DNA of 41,764 nt from Ignavibacteria bacterium (GCA_016873755.1 VGWB01000006.1:1-41764); one strand, 5' to 3'. Counted from the stretch's first letter, positions 29,715 through 38,796 are shown. A program made the numbers and translations. The notes: a model not told the origin generated them from the letters alone.

Positions 29715-30235
29715 TCCCCCATACGTCGAATTTTCCCGTACCACCGCACGAGAGCGCTTTTGCTGATAATCTGGTATACCCTCCAGCGCTCTATCCGGGC
29801 ACCGATGTGTGTCCGATAGGCAACAACAAAGCGCTTCATTCCAATGTAGAGCGGAATAAACATTATGAATCCGGCTACAAAGCTCCCCAGCACAACGGTG
29901 TTATTAAAGCGAGTCAGCGGTGCAACGGGCGCGTTGTACAGCGACGTCCAGAGTCCGTGAAGGGACGAAGCATCAACGAGGAGATAGAAACCGAGCGTGT
30001 GGAGCAGGGGGTCGAAGATGTATGCGATAAGGGTGAAGAGTGTAAACGATAAGATGGCGGCAGAGAGATTCACGTTGAGGACCAAAATGACAAGCCAGAG
30101 AATCAGGCTCTGCAGCGTGAAAACCGGTGAAATGCCCGCCATAGCGCCAAGTGCAAAGCCCCCGGCAATTTGAGCCGGCGTCTGGCCCGCTCGGAGGATC
30201 TTGATGAAGTTCTTAATGATTTGAAGCCAGAACAT
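29711..30235 (-). CDS. TIGR03546 / DUF2062-type membrane protein
   Basis: A 174-aa inner-membrane protein with three or four hydrophobic segments. Landmarks are GQTPAQIAGGFALGAMAGIS near residue 20, LQSLILWLVILVLNVNLSAA and AYIFDPLLHTLGFYLL. It is the first gene of a tight unit with TIGR03545 and DUF192, coupled by ATGA. A promoter candidate lies 44 bp upstream. The pair is conserved together in other bacteria, suggesting a common envelope role, but no function is known to me. Confidence 0.87.
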   Translation of the reverse strand: MFWLQIIKNFIKILRAGQTPAQIAGGFALGAMAGISPVFTLQSLILWLVILVLNVNLSAAILSFTLFTLIAYIFDPLLHTLGFYLLVDASSLHGLWTSLYNAPVAPLTRFNNTVVLGSFVAGFIMFIPLYIGMKRFVVAYRTHIGARIERWRVYQIISKSALVRWYGKIRRMGE

Positions 30236-30278
30236 ACGTGCCCGAAGTTGGTATATAGACGGCCGCGAATTTCAGGGT

Positions 30279-30307
30279 AAGATACGGGAAGGGAGGAAGG
30301 GATTCAA
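30279..30307 (-). promoter_or_regulatory. Candidate promoter of the TIGR03546 unit
   Basis: TTGAAT (30302-30307) and TATCTT (30279-30284) on the minus strand are 17 bp apart. The expected start is near 30272, about 37 nt before the ATG. Confidence 0.42.
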
Positions 30308-30377
30308 GGGCAGCGCAGGGGAAGGCCCGCTTCTCTCTTCAGATCATCGGGGACAGCAATAGTTGGTTCCAGTGCTT

Positions 30378-31139
30378 TCATATGCGTTCGCAATCGCGGG
30401 ACTGAATCCACCCCACCTTCCCATCGGCGAGCACAATCTTCACCCACTCGCCCACCGAATCGGTGAGCGTCACCTTTAATCCCTCATGTATCACAAACGC
30501 ATCGATGCTCTGTGTATCGGGTGAACTTTTTGCTGTCACAGAGGAAGCGGTGACGATGGCGTCGCTCCGGGAACGGCTCTCAATCACTTGTGTTACCAGC
30601 AGAAAGCCGAGCGGCACAAGCGCCACAAGGGACGTAAGGCTGATCACTCGGAGAGAGCGGAGGAACGTCGGGCGTGCAAAAGCGAACATCGTAGCGAGGG
30701 CGCCAAAGAGGACGATCCAGCATGCAGCAAACAACCAGGCGGCCGTACGGAGAGGGAGAACCGCCGAGAGAGCGTGGAGCCACTCGACAAAGAAAAGCTT
30801 GGGCAGCGGCTCGATGCGATCCACCGTCCCGAGGTTGGCGAGCTCCAGGTTGTGTTTAATATCGGGGTCGTTTGGGTCGAGAAGCAGCCCCCGCTCGTAT
30901 GCAAGGATAGCCGGGGCAAGTTTGCCCAGCCGATAGTACGCATTACCGAGGTTGTAATAGAGCGCGGCGCTTACCTGGCCCTGCTCGAGGATTGCCTCGT
31001 ACGCTTCAACAGCCTTCTGGAATTCGCCTTCCCTGTAAAACGCATTGCCTCGTTCAAACACATCAAGGGCCGTCTGGGATGCGGTTGGCGCAGCGAAGGA
31101 GGCGGTAAGAAATACAAGGATGCTAACGTGCAGCTTCAT
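30378..31139 (-). CDS. batE: BatE-like TPR and SH3 protein
   Basis: A 253-aa exported protein. Seen: a signal peptide (1-22), two or three TPR motifs (about 25-105, including SAALYYNLGNAYYRLGKLAP and DPNDPDIKHNLELAN), two transmembrane segments (about 135-180), and a C-terminal bacterial SH3 domain (VTLTDSVGEWVKIVLADGK with WIQS). This is the BatE layout. It is the last gene of the Bat operon and its start overlaps the batD stop by 4 nt. Bat proteins are linked to aerotolerance and envelope stress; biochemistry is unclear. Confidence 0.87.
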   Translation of the reverse strand: MKLHVSILVFLTASFAAPTASQTALDVFERGNAFYREGEFQKAVEAYEAILEQGQVSAALYYNLGNAYYRLGKLAPAILAYERGLLLDPNDPDIKHNLELANLGTVDRIEPLPKLFFVEWLHALSAVLPLRTAAWLFAACWIVLFGALATMFAFARPTFLRSLRVISLTSLVALVPLGFLLVTQVIESRSRSDAIVTASSVTAKSSPDTQSIDAFVIHEGLKVTLTDSVGEWVKIVLADGKVGWIQSRDCERI

Positions 31140-32950
31140 CGTCGTCTGGCAAGAGATCTTTCCGTCTCAGCTATTGCGTGGGCGACGGTGTCGAGGAGTT
31201 CTGCGCGGGCCTCACGCGTGTCGGCTGCCGGGGCAAACCGAGCAAATTCTGCCCTGTCCATGCACGATCGCAGTGATTGTGTTGCGTCGGTTGGCACACC
31301 ACGTTGCTCAAGCAGAGCGATCGCAGCATCAACTGTTAAGTAAGCTTTTGATATGTGCAGCTTGTCTTCGAGGTACATCATGATCGTATTGGAAATCTCG
31401 GCGTTGTAGCTTTCGGTGTTTCCCTGAGCCAGCAGTCTTCTCGCTCGTTTCAATCGCCTGCTGACCTCCTTGCTCGCTTTCTGGAAACGTAGCTGGAGGA
31501 GGTTTGCGGAGAGCCTCTCCTGGTGTTTGCGGTAAAGCAGGGCACCGACAAACGCAAGAGGAGGCAGGATCAGGACAACAGCGAACAGCGTGCTGTCAAA
31601 CAGTGACGACCCCGTGCGGCGGAGCGGGCCGAGTGCAAGTTTCAGGAATCGTATGTCTTTGCCGAGCAGGCGGATGTCGGACTTTGAGGCGACCGTTGCA
31701 GCCGCGGTGATCTCTTTACCGGGAGCAATGGTAAACTCAAAGCGGGGCGACCGAATAGTGCTGTAGGTGTTCTTATCAAGGTCGAAGTATGTGAAGGACA
31801 TCGGCTCGATGACTCTGCGACCAGCATTGCGTGGAATAACCAGATACTCCACCGTCTTTCTCCCGCGTATGACGCCTGCCTCCCGCGTGATCTCGTCTGA
31901 GATCTTCGGCTCGTAAGCCTCGAAGTCAGCCGGAAGTACGGGCTTTGGGAGTGTGAGGAGCTTGACATTGCCCGAGCCGGAGACGGACAACCGTAACGTT
32001 ATGGGATCGCCGGCTTTGGCCTCTTTCTTGTCGACGCTTGCCGTGAAACTGAATCTACCAACCGCTCCGCTGAAACCTGCCGGGACGGTGCCCGGGAGTG
32101 GATTAACGGTAATAGTCAGAGGGTTGGAGCGGAATTCCCTCTCGACGGTCTGGCGTCGAGAGAAGAATGGATCATTGAAGAAGGAATCGAACGGGTCGTT
32201 GCTTCTCCGGCGGGACGGGAGCTGCACCGCGCATCGGACTTCCAGCGGCGACACGGTGAGCTTTCCCGTCTGAGTAGGGAACAGGGCCGTCCTGCGAATC
32301 GTTGCGACCCGATACTGCTTCCCCTCATACACCTCCGTTGTGAGCGTGGGTTGCTTCGGCTGCTCAATCTCCTCAGACCAGAATCCCTGATACACCGGGG
32401 CCCGAGCGATATCATATCCTTCTACCTGAACACGCGTGTAGAGTTTATATGTAACGGTTACCTGCTCACTCTGCTTGATCTGTAGTCTGTCGGCTGTCGC
32501 GCGGATCAGCAGGTTGTTAGCCAGATCCTCGGCATCGTCGGGCGCTTTTTGCTGAGACTGTGGTTTGCCCTGAACCACCTCAATCTGCAGCGGCTGGGTG
32601 CGGAGTGTTGTTCCCTTGATATCTATTGTTGCCGCGCCTACGGTATACTTGCCGGGTTGCCGCGCGTACAGACCGTAGGAATACGTCACCGTTGCAGAGC
32701 CGCGCCCGTCGATGTATTGCACGCTGGTTGACTGGAAAGGTCCTCCTAGTACTACAAACTGCTTGAAATCCGGTGGCCGGAAATTCTCGACCCCATCGAT
32801 GTCGGGCGCCGACAGCGCAAACGAGATCTGAAATTGCTGTCCAGCGGCGATCGTTGTCTGATCCAGTGTGGCGACAAAGGTCGCGTTCTGGCCGAGCGCG
32901 CCCGTTATAGTGAACAGCAAAACCGGAATGAAGATCGCAAGAGCTTTCAT
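31136..32950 (-). CDS. batD: BatD-like oxygen-tolerance protein
   Basis: A 604-aa envelope protein. Seen: a signal peptide (about 1-20, ending ALGQ), several Ig-like beta-rich repeats with SYGLYARQPGKYTVG and VTYKLYTRVQVEGYD, a transmembrane helix near residue 460 (FAVVLILPPLAFVGALLY) and a cytoplasmic helical tail. This is the BatD layout. The ATG at 32950 overlaps the upstream stop (TGATG), so translational coupling is likely; TTG and GTG codons just upstream are unlikely starts. batE follows. Confidence 0.9.
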   Translation of the reverse strand: MKALAIFIPVLLFTITGALGQNATFVATLDQTTIAAGQQFQISFALSAPDIDGVENFRPPDFKQFVVLGGPFQSTSVQYIDGRGSATVTYSYGLYARQPGKYTVGAATIDIKGTTLRTQPLQIEVVQGKPQSQQKAPDDAEDLANNLLIRATADRLQIKQSEQVTVTYKLYTRVQVEGYDIARAPVYQGFWSEEIEQPKQPTLTTEVYEGKQYRVATIRRTALFPTQTGKLTVSPLEVRCAVQLPSRRRSNDPFDSFFNDPFFSRRQTVEREFRSNPLTITVNPLPGTVPAGFSGAVGRFSFTASVDKKEAKAGDPITLRLSVSGSGNVKLLTLPKPVLPADFEAYEPKISDEITREAGVIRGRKTVEYLVIPRNAGRRVIEPMSFTYFDLDKNTYSTIRSPRFEFTIAPGKEITAAATVASKSDIRLLGKDIRFLKLALGPLRRTGSSLFDSTLFAVVLILPPLAFVGALLYRKHQERLSANLLQLRFQKASKEVSRRLKRARRLLAQGNTESYNAEISNTIMMYLEDKLHISKAYLTVDAAIALLEQRGVPTDATQSLRSCMDRAEFARFAPAADTREARAELLDTVAHAIAETERSLARRR

Positions 32951-34707
32951 CACCAATCCTTTTCGATGTGGACTCGTGCAGCTTCCCGTTTGCGAAGTTG
33001 CTTCTGCAGTTCTCTTTCGCTATTGCGCAACGCCTCCAGTATGCGCTCGGCCTCTTCTTTTGGCATCTGGTTCTTCTGCGGCTGAGCCTGCAGTTGCTGC
33101 TGTTGCATCCGATCCTGGTTCGCCTGCTCGGGTTGAGGTTGCTGTCGATTTTGCTGATCCTGCTGCTGATTTCTGTCTTGCTGCTGTTGATCCTGTTTGT
33201 CTTGACGCTGGTCGTCTTGCTTGTTCCGGTCGCTTTGTTGTGATTGCTTCTGTTGCTTCAGGCGATCCTTGGCGAGCAAGTAATTGTATCGCGCGTCGTC
33301 ATCGTTCGGGTTCAAACGCAATGCCTGTTTGTACGCTTCAATGCTCTCCTGGAGCTTATCCGATTGGAACAACGCGTTGCCAAGGTTGTAGTAGCCCATC
33401 GACTGATCGTGGGGGGTGTTTGACGCCGCGATGCTCGTGTTGTAGCTGCGCTGCGACTCATCGAGGCGACGCTGTTTATAGTATGCATTTCCCAGGTTGA
33501 AGTGTGCGACGCGGGAGGCGGGATCAAGCTCAAGAGCCTTCTTGTACTCAGCCTCCGCATCGGCATATTTAGCCTTTTCGTAGGCCTCGTTTCCACTCGC
33601 AATGTGTGAGCGGACGGTCTGGCCGTACACCGACGAGGCGATAGGCAGAAGCATAAAAGGTATAACTCGTGCAATCGGGACAAGACGCGTTAATTTCATG
33701 AGTATCTTCCCCCGCCTCTCCGAAAGAAGATGTTCTGCAACCAAAAGCAAAATGGCAAGTAGCAGCGGGTACTGGAACTGGTCTTCGAATCCCGTCACCT
33801 GCATGCTCCCCAGTTCGGTCTTCTCGAGCGCTGAGAGCTCCTTGTACACGTCATCGATTTCATTGCCACCACTGGTTGCACGACGATAACTACCACCGGT
33901 GGACAATGCGATCTGTTGCAGAGTGGTTTCTTCAAGGCGGGAGAGCACAATACTGCCCGAGCGATCACGCTTGTAATCTACACGCGCACCTGCGTTGTTG
34001 TACAGCGGAATGGGTGCACCCTCAGTGGTTCCTGTGCCGATCGAGTAGATGCGGATACCCTGCTCTGAGGCTTGCTGGACAGCGCCGGCTACATCTCCCT
34101 CGGTGTTTTCGCCGTCACTGACGATAATGATCGCCTTCTGGGTGGGAAGATCGGTTCGGAACGACTGAAGCGCGAGCTGAATTGCGTTGCCGATCATTGT
34201 TCCCGGAGTAGGCACAGCATCGACGTCGACGGCATTAAGAAACAGGTCGGCAGCGGAGTAATCCGCTGTGAGCGGGAATTGCACATATGCACCGCCCGCG
34301 AAAACAATGAGACCCACGCGATCGCCACGAAGCCTCCGCAGAAGATCCGATACATCACGCTTGGCTTTCTCGAGACGGCTCGGCGGGATGTCCTCTGCTT
34401 TCATGCTGAGCGATACGTCAAGAACGACAAAGAGATCGATTCCCTCGCGTTTCACCTCTTCAAGTCTGGTTCCAACCTGCGGATTTGCCAGCGCTAGAAC
34501 AAGAAAAGCAATTGCTAAGAGAAGTGTGCTGTATTTCACAAACCTCTTTGCAGTGCTCATCTCCGGTGCTAGCTGAGGTAACAATAATTCAGAGACGAAC
34601 CGCCGAAGAAGCCGCATCTTCCAACGATGCAGGACAAACAGTCCTATTCCCATCACCGGGAGAACCCAGAGGATCCAGAGATACTCAGGATGTGCGAAGC
34701 GAAGCAT
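32950..34707 (-). CDS. batB: Fused BatB-BatC (vWA domain plus TPR)
   Basis: One open frame of 585 aa joins two normally separate Bat proteins. Residues 1-336 are BatB: two N-terminal transmembrane helices, a vWA domain with the metal site DVSLS (Asp97, Ser99, Ser101), TPGTMIGNA and VSDGENTEGD, then a closing helix FQYPLLLAILLLVAEHLL. Residue 337 is a Met followed by a typical signal peptide (VIPFMLLPIASSVYGQ), then three TPRs and a Gln/Asp/Asn-rich tail (about 450-545), which is BatC. GGGGGAAG lies before Met337, so BatC could also be made alone. No stop separates them. It lies between batA and batD. Confidence 0.88.
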   Translation of the reverse strand: MLRFAHPEYLWILWVLPVMGIGLFVLHRWKMRLLRRFVSELLLPQLAPEMSTAKRFVKYSTLLLAIAFLVLALANPQVGTRLEEVKREGIDLFVVLDVSLSMKAEDIPPSRLEKAKRDVSDLLRRLRGDRVGLIVFAGGAYVQFPLTADYSAADLFLNAVDVDAVPTPGTMIGNAIQLALQSFRTDLPTQKAIIIVSDGENTEGDVAGAVQQASEQGIRIYSIGTGTTEGAPIPLYNNAGARVDYKRDRSGSIVLSRLEETTLQQIALSTGGSYRRATSGGNEIDDVYKELSALEKTELGSMQVTGFEDQFQYPLLLAILLLVAEHLLSERRGKILMKLTRLVPIARVIPFMLLPIASSVYGQTVRSHIASGNEAYEKAKYADAEAEYKKALELDPASRVAHFNLGNAYYKQRRLDESQRSYNTSIAASNTPHDQSMGYYNLGNALFQSDKLQESIEAYKQALRLNPNDDDARYNYLLAKDRLKQQKQSQQSDRNKQDDQRQDKQDQQQQDRNQQQDQQNRQQPQPEQANQDRMQQQQLQAQPQKNQMPKEEAERILEALRNSERELQKQLRKREAARVHIEKDW

Positions 34708-34756
34708 AGCAGCTGTACATTGTTCAGTTTTCGAAAGGGCAGAGTCGACAAGTGCT

Positions 34757-35749
34757 TTAGGGTATCTTCCTTAACACCGTCGAAACCAGCCCCACCTCGA
34801 GAAGCAGCACAATCAGGCCGCCCGCAAGCCAGCCGTAGAACAATTCGGAGTATCGCTTGTAGGCTGTGACTTCGATCTTTGTGCGCTCGAGCTGATCGAT
34901 TTCTCGGTAAATGGCCTTGAGTTTTTGGTTGTCCGTCGCTCGGTAATACTTACCACCGGTCATTTCTGCGACGGTGGTGAGGGTCTTTTCATCCAAGTCT
35001 ACAGGAATGAGTCGCCGCTGAATGCCGAAAGGGGTTTGAACAGGATAAGGCGCTTCACCCCGAGCGCCCACGCCGACGGTATAAACCCGGATCCCATATG
35101 TCGTCGCGACCTTTGCAGCAGTGATCGGATCGATCTCGCCGCGGTTATTCACACCATCTGTCAGCAAGACCATCACCTTGCTCTTGGCCTCGCTTTCCTT
35201 CAGTCTATTCACACCATTAGCGAGAGCAAGACCAATCGCGGTTCCATCGGCGATCATTCCATTATTAACCTCCCGCAGCAGAGTCCTCAGAACGGGATAG
35301 TCTGTTGTCAGCGGGCACTGTGTGAAGCTCTCTGCGGAGAAGATCACCAGCCCGATTCGGTCGTTGCGGCGGCCCCCGATGAACTCATCTGCCACCTCCT
35401 TTGCAGCCACCAGGCGATTAGGGCTGAAGTCCTCTGCGAGCATGCTTCCCGAGATATCGAGGACAAGGACAATGTCGATTCCTTCGGTGGTGATATTCTC
35501 CCCGCTTGAGACAGACTGCGGTCGGGCCAGCGCAACAATAAACAGCGTGAGCGCAGCGAGCCGAAGAGCTATAGGGAGATCGCGTAGCCTCTCGCGAAGC
35601 GCGCGCGGCGCATGAGCAAACGGCCGAACGGAGGAAAACGTTACTTCGCTTACCATCCTCTGTCTGCGTCTCCAATAGAAGAACGCAAGCACGGGGATTA
35701 CGAGAAGAGCCCAAAGGACCCATGGATATGCAAAAGCATCACCCAACAT
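34757..35749 (-). CDS. batA: BatA-like vWA protein
   Basis: A 330-aa membrane protein. Seen: two N-terminal transmembrane helices (about 8-25 and 58-77), a vWA domain with the metal-binding motif DISGSMLAEDF, DGTAIGLALANGVNRL and LLTDGVNNRGEIDP, and a C-terminal helix GWLAGGLIVLLLEVGLV. It resembles the BatB half of the next gene, as BatA and BatB usually do. Its start overlaps the preceding gene by 11 bp and the batB-batC fusion follows after 49 bp. Confidence 0.92.
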   Translation of the reverse strand: MLGDAFAYPWVLWALLVIPVLAFFYWRRRQRMVSEVTFSSVRPFAHAPRALRERLRDLPIALRLAALTLFIVALARPQSVSSGENITTEGIDIVLVLDISGSMLAEDFSPNRLVAAKEVADEFIGGRRNDRIGLVIFSAESFTQCPLTTDYPVLRTLLREVNNGMIADGTAIGLALANGVNRLKESEAKSKVMVLLTDGVNNRGEIDPITAAKVATTYGIRVYTVGVGARGEAPYPVQTPFGIQRRLIPVDLDEKTLTTVAEMTGGKYYRATDNQKLKAIYREIDQLERTKIEVTAYKRYSELFYGWLAGGLIVLLLEVGLVSTVLRKIP

Positions 35750-36689
35750 TGACAGCTTCCTCTTTGATTTCAGCCGGTTGCATCAGGCGAGGCATCATGG
35801 CGCGGACGATTTCGTACGCCCAACGCAGCTCCTCCTCATGCTCTGCAAGCGTTGGTTGGTACTTGGCGAACTTTACCAGATCCGCAGTTGTAAAGAACGA
35901 ACGGAACTGCTTGAGCATCGGCTCGGCGGGAGGCAGGGATTTGAGCTGCTGCAGGATCTCGTCGGAAGTTGACTCGAGAGCGAGAATCCCGAATTGGTCC
36001 TCCAGGAACCGCCGCACAATTTCCGTCACCTCCGAGTAATACTCCTTAATCCTGCCCTGCTGCCAGAGATGCTTTTCCTCAAGTATCCTCAATGCCATAA
36101 GAGCAGCGTGCGCCGGCGGAATGGCCGGTTTCAGTGGAGCAGCGGGCTCTTCGCGCCGCTTCCTCCACCGACGGTAATAGAGATAAGCCAGCGCGGCAAC
36201 AATCAGGATAACAAGCGCGATCAAGTAAGGGAGGACATCCTCGAACCTCCATGGTGCGTCCAGCGGAGGCTTGATGTCTCTGATGTCGCCCTGTGGGTCT
36301 ATCTCAACGCCGACGATGGACAGGAAGACCGGGTTCGTATATGCTATTCTTGGGAGCGTATCGCTTGTCGTTTCATAGACAAAGGGAAGGGGAGGAACAA
36401 ACACCCTGCCTGTGTCAAAGGTGGTGAGCCGAAAGATCCACGACCAACGCTGCTGATCCAGTCCACGCTCTACTGTATCGATCTTTAAAACCTCAAAAGC
36501 TCCAGCGCTATCCTTGACAACATGACCGAGCAGTTTCACTCCGCTCGGTAACTCTGCCTGAACGTGAAGGAGTATCCACTCTCCGATCTTGTACGAAGAT
36601 GAATCGGTCCGGGCGGAGAGCTTGGGTTGCTGAGCCACCGCCGTGGAGGCCAGAAGAATGATGAGTATGAAGAGGTTGAATTTGCTCAT
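35739..36689 (-). CDS. Bat-operon membrane protein of unknown function
   Basis: About 316 aa from the ATG at 36689. Seen: a signal peptide (MSKFNLFILIILLASTAVAQ), a beta-rich exported part of about 130 residues, a transmembrane helix near residue 160 (VLPYLIALVILIVAALAYLY) and a cytoplasmic helical domain with EEKHLWQQGRIKEYYSEVTE. The overall layout recalls BatD C-termini and the small hypothetical gene often found between DUF58 and batA. I chose the later ATG because it gives a clean signal peptide and avoids overlap with DUF58; the frame is open 45 nt upstream. Confidence 0.82.
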   Translation of the reverse strand: MSKFNLFILIILLASTAVAQQPKLSARTDSSSYKIGEWILLHVQAELPSGVKLLGHVVKDSAGAFEVLKIDTVERGLDQQRWSWIFRLTTFDTGRVFVPPLPFVYETTSDTLPRIAYTNPVFLSIVGVEIDPQGDIRDIKPPLDAPWRFEDVLPYLIALVILIVAALAYLYYRRWRKRREEPAAPLKPAIPPAHAALMALRILEEKHLWQQGRIKEYYSEVTEIVRRFLEDQFGILALESTSDEILQQLKSLPPAEPMLKQFRSFFTTADLVKFAKYQPTLAEHEEELRWAYEIVRAMMPRLMQPAEIKEEAVNVG

Positions 36690-36699
36690 GGCAGACTCT

Positions 36700-37575
36700 T
36701 TACCATCGTCGCTCCCTGAGTCTGAAGAAATCAATAAGAGGCTTCATATACGGCTGGTCGAGCCGGATCTCGATACCGTCAAGTTTTGCCTTGATGAACA
36801 TGGAACGCCGCTCGGTTTCAATGGACTGCCGATACGCACGGTAGGCGGTTGCTACGTGCACGGCCGATGTATCGACCCACTGTTGAGTACCCGTTTCTGC
36901 ATCACGGAACGTTATCAAACCGACCCTCGGCAGTTCATGCTCGCGGGGATCAAGTAAGATGACACCGATCACATCGTGGCGCTTGCCGGCGATGCGGAGT
37001 GCCGTCTCGTATCCCGAATCCATGAAATCTGATATGAGGAATACAATGCTCCGTTTCTTGAGCACGTGGTTCAGGTATTCCAGCGCGGTTTTCAGGCTCG
37101 TTAGGGATCGTCGCGGCTCGAAGGAAATCAATTCACGAACGATGCGCAGCGCGTGCGATCGACCCTTTCGAGGGGGAACAAACTTCTCAATCTGATCTGA
37201 GAACAGGATCGCACCCACCTTGTCATTATTCTTCATTGCAGAAAACGCGAGGATGGTGCTTAGTTCCACAGCGATATCGCGCTTGAGTTGCCCCTGTGAA
37301 CCGAAGAACTGGGACCCGCTCATGTCCACCAGCAGCATTACAGTAAGCTCCCGCTCCTCTTCGAAGATCTTGACGAAGGGATGGTCGAAGCGCGCGGTGA
37401 CATTCCAGTCGATCAAACGAACGTCGTCGCCGAGTTGGTACTCGCGCACCTCGGAAAAGGCCATTCCACGACCTTTGAACACGGAGTGGTATTCGCCCGA
37501 AAACACCTGGTTCACCAGGCCGCGGGTCCGAAGCTCCAGTTGTCGTACTTTCTTGAGGAGTTCCTTGGTCTCCAT
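36700..37575 (-). CDS. DUF58 domain protein
   Basis: A 291-aa cytoplasmic protein. Seen: VFSGEYHSVFKGRGMAFSEV, REYQLGDDVRLIDWNVTARF (the DUF58 signature), then a vWA-like stretch LLVDMSGSQFFG with DxSxS, and VFLISDFMDSGYE. DUF58 proteins almost always accompany MoxR ATPases and may act as their vWA partner. It lies 41 bp after moxR in the same unit. No catalytic role is known. Confidence 0.93.
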   Translation of the reverse strand: METKELLKKVRQLELRTRGLVNQVFSGEYHSVFKGRGMAFSEVREYQLGDDVRLIDWNVTARFDHPFVKIFEEERELTVMLLVDMSGSQFFGSQGQLKRDIAVELSTILAFSAMKNNDKVGAILFSDQIEKFVPPRKGRSHALRIVRELISFEPRRSLTSLKTALEYLNHVLKKRSIVFLISDFMDSGYETALRIAGKRHDVIGVILLDPREHELPRVGLITFRDAETGTQQWVDTSAVHVATAYRAYRQSIETERRSMFIKAKLDGIEIRLDQPYMKPLIDFFRLRERRW

Positions 37576-37616
37576 TCTCCACCGATTGTCAGGCGGGCAT
37601 TGGCAGCCGCCGGTTG

Positions 37617-38600
37617 CTAGGGTACCTCCACGTGGTTTAGTATCTCGTGCACAATGTGTTCCGAGGTGACCTCCTCTGCTTCCGCCTCGTACGTCACCGC
37701 AACGCGGTGTCGGAGTACGTCAAGGCTGATTGCCCGTACGTCCTCAGGGATTACATACCCACGCCTTTTGATGAATGCATGTGCTTTGGCCGCGAGAGCA
37801 AGATAGATTGATGCACGCGGGGAGGCACCATAGCTGATCATTGGGCCGATCTTGTCAAGCTTGAAGTCGGCTGGCTGGCGTGTTGCAAAGACGATGTCGA
37901 GGATGTAGCGCTCGATCTTTTCGTCCATGTAAACGTTCTTCATGACCTCGCGCGCCGCAAGGATATCTTTCGGTGATACAACAGACTTCGTTTCCCTCTG
38001 GTCACCAATGATATTTTGTCGCATGATAGCTAACTCCTCCTCACGCGAAGGATATCCAATCTTTATCTTCAACATGAAACGATCAACCTGGGCCTCAGGC
38101 AGAGGATATGTTCCCTCCTGTTCAATAGGATTTTGCGTGGCGAGCACGAGGAAGGGCTCGTCAAGCCTGAATGTTTCTTCGCCGATGGTGACCTGCCGTT
38201 CCTGCATAGCTTCAAGCAGCGCGCTCTGAACTTTTGCTGGCGCGCGGTTTATCTCGTCGGCAAGGATGAAATTGGCAAAAAGCGGACCCTTCCGCGTGAA
38301 AAACTTTCCCTCCCTCTGGTTGTAGATCATCGTGCCAATCAGGTCGGCAGGGAGGAGGTCGGGGGTAAACTGAATACGCTGGAACTTTGCGCTGATCGCG
38401 GCAGCAAGCGTTTTAACCGTGAGAGTCTTGGCTAAGCCGGGCACGCCCTCGAGTAAGATGTGACCATTGCAAAGAAGGCCGATGAGAAGTCTATCCACCA
38501 TTTGTTTCTGGCCGACAATCACCTTACCTACCTCTGTGCACAGAGTATCAACGAATGCGCTTTCGCGCTGGATCATCTCATTAATGGTCTTAATATCCAC
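37617..38600 (-). CDS. moxR: MoxR family AAA+ ATPase
   Basis: About 327 aa. Seen: Walker A GVPGLAKTLTVK, the MoxR pattern FQRIQFTPDLLPADLIGTM, Walker B ILADEINRAPAKVQSALLEA, MQERQVTIG, ATQNPIEQEGTYPLPEAQVD and sensor RFMLKIKIGYP, followed by a helical lid. MoxR proteins act as chaperone-like remodellers for vWA proteins, here probably the DUF58, BatA and BatB proteins encoded just downstream. I chose the GTG at 38600 because AGGAGG lies 4 nt before it; an ATG at 38630 would add ten residues. A promoter candidate lies at 38768-38796. Confidence 0.95.
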   Translation of the reverse strand: MDIKTINEMIQRESAFVDTLCTEVGKVIVGQKQMVDRLLIGLLCNGHILLEGVPGLAKTLTVKTLAAAISAKFQRIQFTPDLLPADLIGTMIYNQREGKFFTRKGPLFANFILADEINRAPAKVQSALLEAMQERQVTIGEETFRLDEPFLVLATQNPIEQEGTYPLPEAQVDRFMLKIKIGYPSREEELAIMRQNIIGDQRETKSVVSPKDILAAREVMKNVYMDEKIERYILDIVFATRQPADFKLDKIGPMISYGASPRASIYLALAAKAHAFIKRRGYVIPEDVRAISLDVLRHRVAVTYEAEAEEVTSEHIVHEILNHVEVP

Positions 38601-38741
38601 AATTCCTCCTTGTTGGGCTACTGACTGCATCTTGTTTTGACGGCGGACCGGCGGTCAGGGTTCCACCGGAAACGAATCGAGCCACACACAAATCCGCAGA
38701 GAACCTGGGAGTGGCTCAATGGACAACGGAAAAACTCCGTG

Positions 38742-38770
38742 TTGCATCTATCCGCGATCTCAGGTAAAAT
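38742..38770 (+). promoter_or_regulatory. Candidate ldh promoter
   Basis: TTGCAT (38742-38747), 17 bp, TAAAAT (38765-38770). The start would be near 38777. Its -10 overlaps that of the divergent moxR promoter. Confidence 0.38.
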
Positions 38771-38796
38771 GTAGCAATAAGAGATAAACGATGCAA
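38768..38796 (-). promoter_or_regulatory. Candidate moxR promoter
   Basis: On the minus strand TTGCAT (38791-38796) and TACATT (38768-38773) are 17 bp apart. The leader to the GTG start would be about 160 nt. Confidence 0.42.

Noticed and set aside
37623-37640. CCACGTGG near the 3' end of moxR as a third parS
   Set aside because: Only the central 8 bases match; the outer arms do not fit, and it encodes the MoxR C-terminus.
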